Source: an uncultured Aliterella sp.
Lineage (GTDB): Bacteria > Cyanobacteriota > Cyanobacteriia > Cyanobacteriales > Chroococcidiopsidaceae
Assembly: GCA_905479905.1 (NCBI GenBank)
Contig: CAJQOK010000534.1
Location: 1-7,488 of the forward strand
DNA: 7,488 nucleotides
Direction of reading: 5' to 3'
Part shown: positions 5,234-7,488 of the stretch, piece after piece
Numbering within the stretch: the stretch's first letter is position 1
How the letters are laid out: the number at the start of each line of letters is the position of its first letter
Notes under the pieces: generated by a model
What the model was told of the DNA's origin: nothing
Seen by the model: only the letters and a program-made list of their open reading frames with translations
Databases searched by the model: none
Made by a program: the position numbers and the translations under genes

Positions 5234-6175
5234 ATGTCTTTAAATATTGATATTGGGCTATTCAAATTTGATTTTACCGATTGCCATGCAGTTTTAGGTG
5301 TTTCTATTGATGCAAATTTTAAGGATATTCGTCAACGATACTTAAAAATTGCTCGGCTTTTACATCCTGATAGTACGGCGGCTAAAGAGATTGGGGAAAA
5401 ACAAAAAGCCAACGATTTATTTTCTAAAATCGTTAATCCAGCTTACGAAAAATTTACGACAGAACATTCTCGTGCGGAATACCTTGTGCTGTTAAAAGAT
5501 ATTAGCAAACGGGTGAAGCAAGACCAAAATCCGCCATTACGGTACGAATCATCTCAAGAATTAGCTAAAACAAACAATATAGAACAGATTTATCAAAATA
5601 AACTGCGGCAACTTGCTCTCAATCAATACGAAGACTTTGATCGAGTTAAAACAGTTATTGCTGAAATTAGCGAACTAAATTTAGTGTATTTGATGCGTCA
5701 ATCAAACAAAGCATTTAGTTCAGTATCGCAACCATTTCCAAGTACCACGCAAAAATCGCCAGAACAACCAAAACAAACGTCATCACCACCGCCAGAGGAG
5801 CAAACCCCAGAAACTTTAGTAGAACAATACTTACGCCGCGCTCAAAAATTGATGGAAAAAAATAACTTCCCTGACGCTAGAGTAGAATTACAAGATGTTT
5901 TGAAATTAGAACCTAATAATCCTATGGCTCATAGCTTAATAGGAATAGTTTATTTAAAGCAAAATCAATTAACAATGGCTAAGGTTCACATCAATAAAGC
6001 TTTGCAATTAAATCCTAATGAACCAATGGCATTAAGAAGCAAACAAGTATTAGCAGAAGCTGTACCAAAAATAGCAGGACAAACAAGTCCAGTCAACAAG
6101 GCGGGAGAAGGCGCAGACAAACCCAAAGGTGGCGGTTTGTTTGGTGGGATGTTTGGTGGGAAGAAAAACAAATGA
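5234..6175 (+). CDS. J-domain protein with TPR repeats and Gly-rich tail
   Basis: Probable co-chaperone that recruits and stimulates a DnaK (Hsp70) for particular clients; 313 residues, no signal peptide or membrane helix. The J-domain spans about residues 15-85, with helix II RQRYLKIARLL and the essential HPD at 44-46, then a helix III region containing NPAYEKF. It lacks the G/F-rich and zinc-finger regions of DnaJ itself, so it is a type III (class C) J-protein. A Pro/Gln/Ser-rich linker (about 165-192) leads to two tetratricopeptide repeats (about 198-231 and 231-265), which are likely client- or partner-binding. The C-terminus is GGGLFGGMFGGKKNK, a flexible Gly/Lys tail. The last codons overlap hisZ as ATGA, so translation is probably coupled. 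The Shine-Dalgarno at the ATG at 5234 is weak. The client is unknown. Confidence 0.88.
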   Translation: MSLNIDIGLFKFDFTDCHAVLGVSIDANFKDIRQRYLKIARLLHPDSTAAKEIGEKQKANDLFSKIVNPAYEKFTTEHSRAEYLVLLKDISKRVKQDQNPPLRYESSQELAKTNNIEQIYQNKLRQLALNQYEDFDRVKTVIAEISELNLVYLMRQSNKAFSSVSQPFPSTTQKSPEQPKQTSSPPPEEQTPETLVEQYLRRAQKLMEKNNFPDARVELQDVLKLEPNNPMAHSLIGIVYLKQNQLTMAKVHINKALQLNPNEPMALRSKQVLAEAVPKIAGQTSPVNKAGEGADKPKGGGLFGGMFGGKKNK

Positions 6176-7422
6176 TCTATCAACCACCTACGGGCGCAAG
6201 AGATTTATTACCGCTAGATGTTACTCAAAAACACTGGATTGAGGAGCGGTTGCAGCAAGTATTTCAACGTTACGGCTACCACCAAATTATTACTTCAACT
6301 TTAGAGCGATTAGATACGCTGATGGCCGGGGGAGCAATTGAACGTCGCTCGGTGATTCAGTTGCAAGGCTTAGAGGAGGAATTGGGTTTGCGTCCTGAGC
6401 TTACAGCCTCCATTGCTAGAGCGGCTGTAACTCGCATGGCGGGAGTAACTCATGGGCAGAGATTGTACTACATAGCTAATGTGTTTCGCCGCACTAAAGG
6501 CAGTTCTCACAATCGAGTGCAAGAATTTTATCAAGCAGGGGTAGAGTTGTTAGGCGGTGGAGGTGGACTTGCGGATGCGGAAATACTATTGCTGGTGGCG
6601 GAGTGTTTGCAAGAATTAGGGTTAGCTAGTGGATGGCGGTTGATTTTGGGAGAGGCGGGAATCGCTCGGAGGTTGTTATCTCCTTTTCCGGTTTCATTGC
6701 AAGCTACGGTGAGAAAAGCGATCGCTTCTCTAGATCGAGTAACTTTAGAAAATTTGCCGTTAAGCGATGCTTTAAAAGCCCGAAGTCTACTATTGCTAGA
6801 CTTGCGCGGTAAACCTGCTGATGTTCTAGAGCGCGTTGCTAGTCTAGACTTGGACGAATCGCAGATCGAGGCAGTTCATCACCTTAAATCTTTAATATCT
6901 CTGCTCGATCAATGCTATGAAGGAGCTAATAGTCAGTTTCCGTTAATTTTAGACCTAAGTTTGGTGCAAACTTTGGACTACTACACAGGGATTGTTTTTG
7001 AAGTTGTTAGCGATCGCAACCAAACTCATGTATTAGGGCAGGGAGGACGCTATGATCGCTTATTAGGTCTTTATCATCCCCAAGGTGAGTCATCCCCAGG
7101 AATTGGCTTTGCTCTCAATATTGAGCAATTACAGCAAGTGTTGCTCGATAGCAATCAGTTACCCAAGTTTACACCCGCTAGTAATTGGCTAGTAGTTCCC
7201 GAAAACTCCGATGCTTATTTTGCTGCTTTTAGTTACGCTCAGAAGTTGAGAAGTTCTCATCATCATGTGCAAGTAGAGATGGAGTTAGAAGGAAGAAACG
7301 GCGACACTATCCGCGAATACGCCCGTAGGCAGCGAATTGGACAGATTGCTTGGATTAAAGCTGGGGATAAGCCCACGATTGAATCATTAAACGTGCGACC
7401 GATTACGCCCGTAGAAATCTAA
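6172..7422 (+). CDS. hisZ: ATP phosphoribosyltransferase regulatory subunit HisZ
   Basis: Regulatory partner of short-form HisG in the first step of histidine biosynthesis (ATP + PRPP to phosphoribosyl-ATP), cytoplasmic. It is a catalytic-domain paralogue of histidyl-tRNA synthetase, 416 residues. The class II synthetase fold shows in GARDLLPLD (8-16), LRPELTASIAR (from 73), RLYYIANVFRR (motif 2 region), EFYQAGVELLG, LDYYTGIVFEV (268-278), GQGGRYDRLLG and GIGFALNIEQL (motif 3). Features against a true HisRS: LRPEGT is changed to LRPELT, the catalytic Arg of RGLDYY is Gln266, and no full anticodon-binding domain follows. The N-terminus MIYQPPTGARDLLPLD is typical of cyanobacterial HisZ. The ATG at 6172 overlaps the upstream stop by 4 nt, with GGGAAG (6158-6163) as Shine-Dalgarno. 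HisG is not in the window and must be encoded elsewhere. Confidence 0.95.
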   Translation: MIYQPPTGARDLLPLDVTQKHWIEERLQQVFQRYGYHQIITSTLERLDTLMAGGAIERRSVIQLQGLEEELGLRPELTASIARAAVTRMAGVTHGQRLYYIANVFRRTKGSSHNRVQEFYQAGVELLGGGGGLADAEILLLVAECLQELGLASGWRLILGEAGIARRLLSPFPVSLQATVRKAIASLDRVTLENLPLSDALKARSLLLLDLRGKPADVLERVASLDLDESQIEAVHHLKSLISLLDQCYEGANSQFPLILDLSLVQTLDYYTGIVFEVVSDRNQTHVLGQGGRYDRLLGLYHPQGESSPGIGFALNIEQLQQVLLDSNQLPKFTPASNWLVVPENSDAYFAAFSYAQKLRSSHHHVQVEMELEGRNGDTIREYARRQRIGQIAWIKAGDKPTIESLNVRPITPVEI

Positions 7423-7458
7423 ACATTAAAGCCTTAGCCCTAAAAGCTACGATTGGAT

Positions 7459-7472
7459 GATTTTATAAAATC
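7459..7472. repeat. 14-bp perfect AT-rich palindrome after hisZ
   Basis: GATTTTATAAAATC is its own reverse complement and lies 36 nt after the hisZ stop. It has no loop or T-tract, so it is not a convincing terminator. It may be part of a promoter or operator of a gene beyond the window. Confidence 0.3.
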
Positions 7473-7488
7473 TGATGTCAGTATTGAC

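Noticed and set aside
5986..6183. Minus-strand ORF of 65 codons, Pro-rich
   Set aside because: Antisense to the Gly/Lys tail of the J-TPR protein; its prolines are simply the complement of Gly codons.
6172..7422. Histidyl-tRNA synthetase (hisS) for the last gene
   Set aside because: LRPELT replaces LRPEGT, the catalytic Arg of RGLDYY is Gln266, and there is no complete anticodon-binding domain; HisZ fits better.

Overview
The window reads as cyanobacterial chromosome. The palindrome GCGATCGC (HIP1), which is strongly over-represented in many cyanobacterial genomes, occurs 11 times in 7.5 kb. The proteins are also typical of that group: an FdC2-like ferredoxin, a PF12167-type integrase and a HisZ with the cyanobacterial N-terminus. 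The tRNA gene does not encode its CCA end. I cannot name the species; base composition is moderate to AT-rich, compatible with a filamentous or Nostoc/Chroococcidiopsis-like organism, but that is a guess.

Layout, left to right. (1) 1-1223, minus: the first 407 codons of a PBP2-type peptidoglycan transpeptidase (mrdA), cut by the window edge. (2) 1224-1332: a divergent promoter region with a palindromic TATAATTATA that can act as -10 in both directions. (3) 1333-1886, plus: two small unrecognised helical proteins joined by a 4-nt ATGA overlap. (4) 1953-3143, minus: a full-length tyrosine recombinase with a hairpin/U-tract terminator at its 3' end. (5) 3144-3301: a non-coding strip between the integrase start and the tRNA, carrying repeated ACTCA motifs. 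(6) 3302-3386, minus: tRNA-Ser(GGA), whose 3' end faces the integrase. (7) 3460-5142, plus: a tight three-gene cluster of FdC2-like 2Fe-2S ferredoxin, a staphylococcal-nuclease-fold lipoprotein with altered active-site residues, and an inositol-monophosphatase-family phosphatase. (8) 5234-7422, plus: a J-domain/TPR protein overlapping hisZ by 4 nt, behind its own likely promoter.

Two biological themes stand out. The integrase plus tRNA-Ser, possibly with the two small ORFs, looks like a small integrative element or its remnant lodged at a tRNA 3' end; no second copy of the tRNA end is present in the window, so its left boundary is not defined. To the right lies ordinary host housekeeping: electron transfer, a secreted nuclease-like lipoprotein, a small-molecule phosphatase, a co-chaperone and the regulatory subunit for the first step of histidine synthesis. 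A phosphatase family known to include histidinol-phosphate phosphatases lying two genes from hisZ suggests, but does not prove, a histidine link. I see no CRISPR array, IS element or recognisable defence system.
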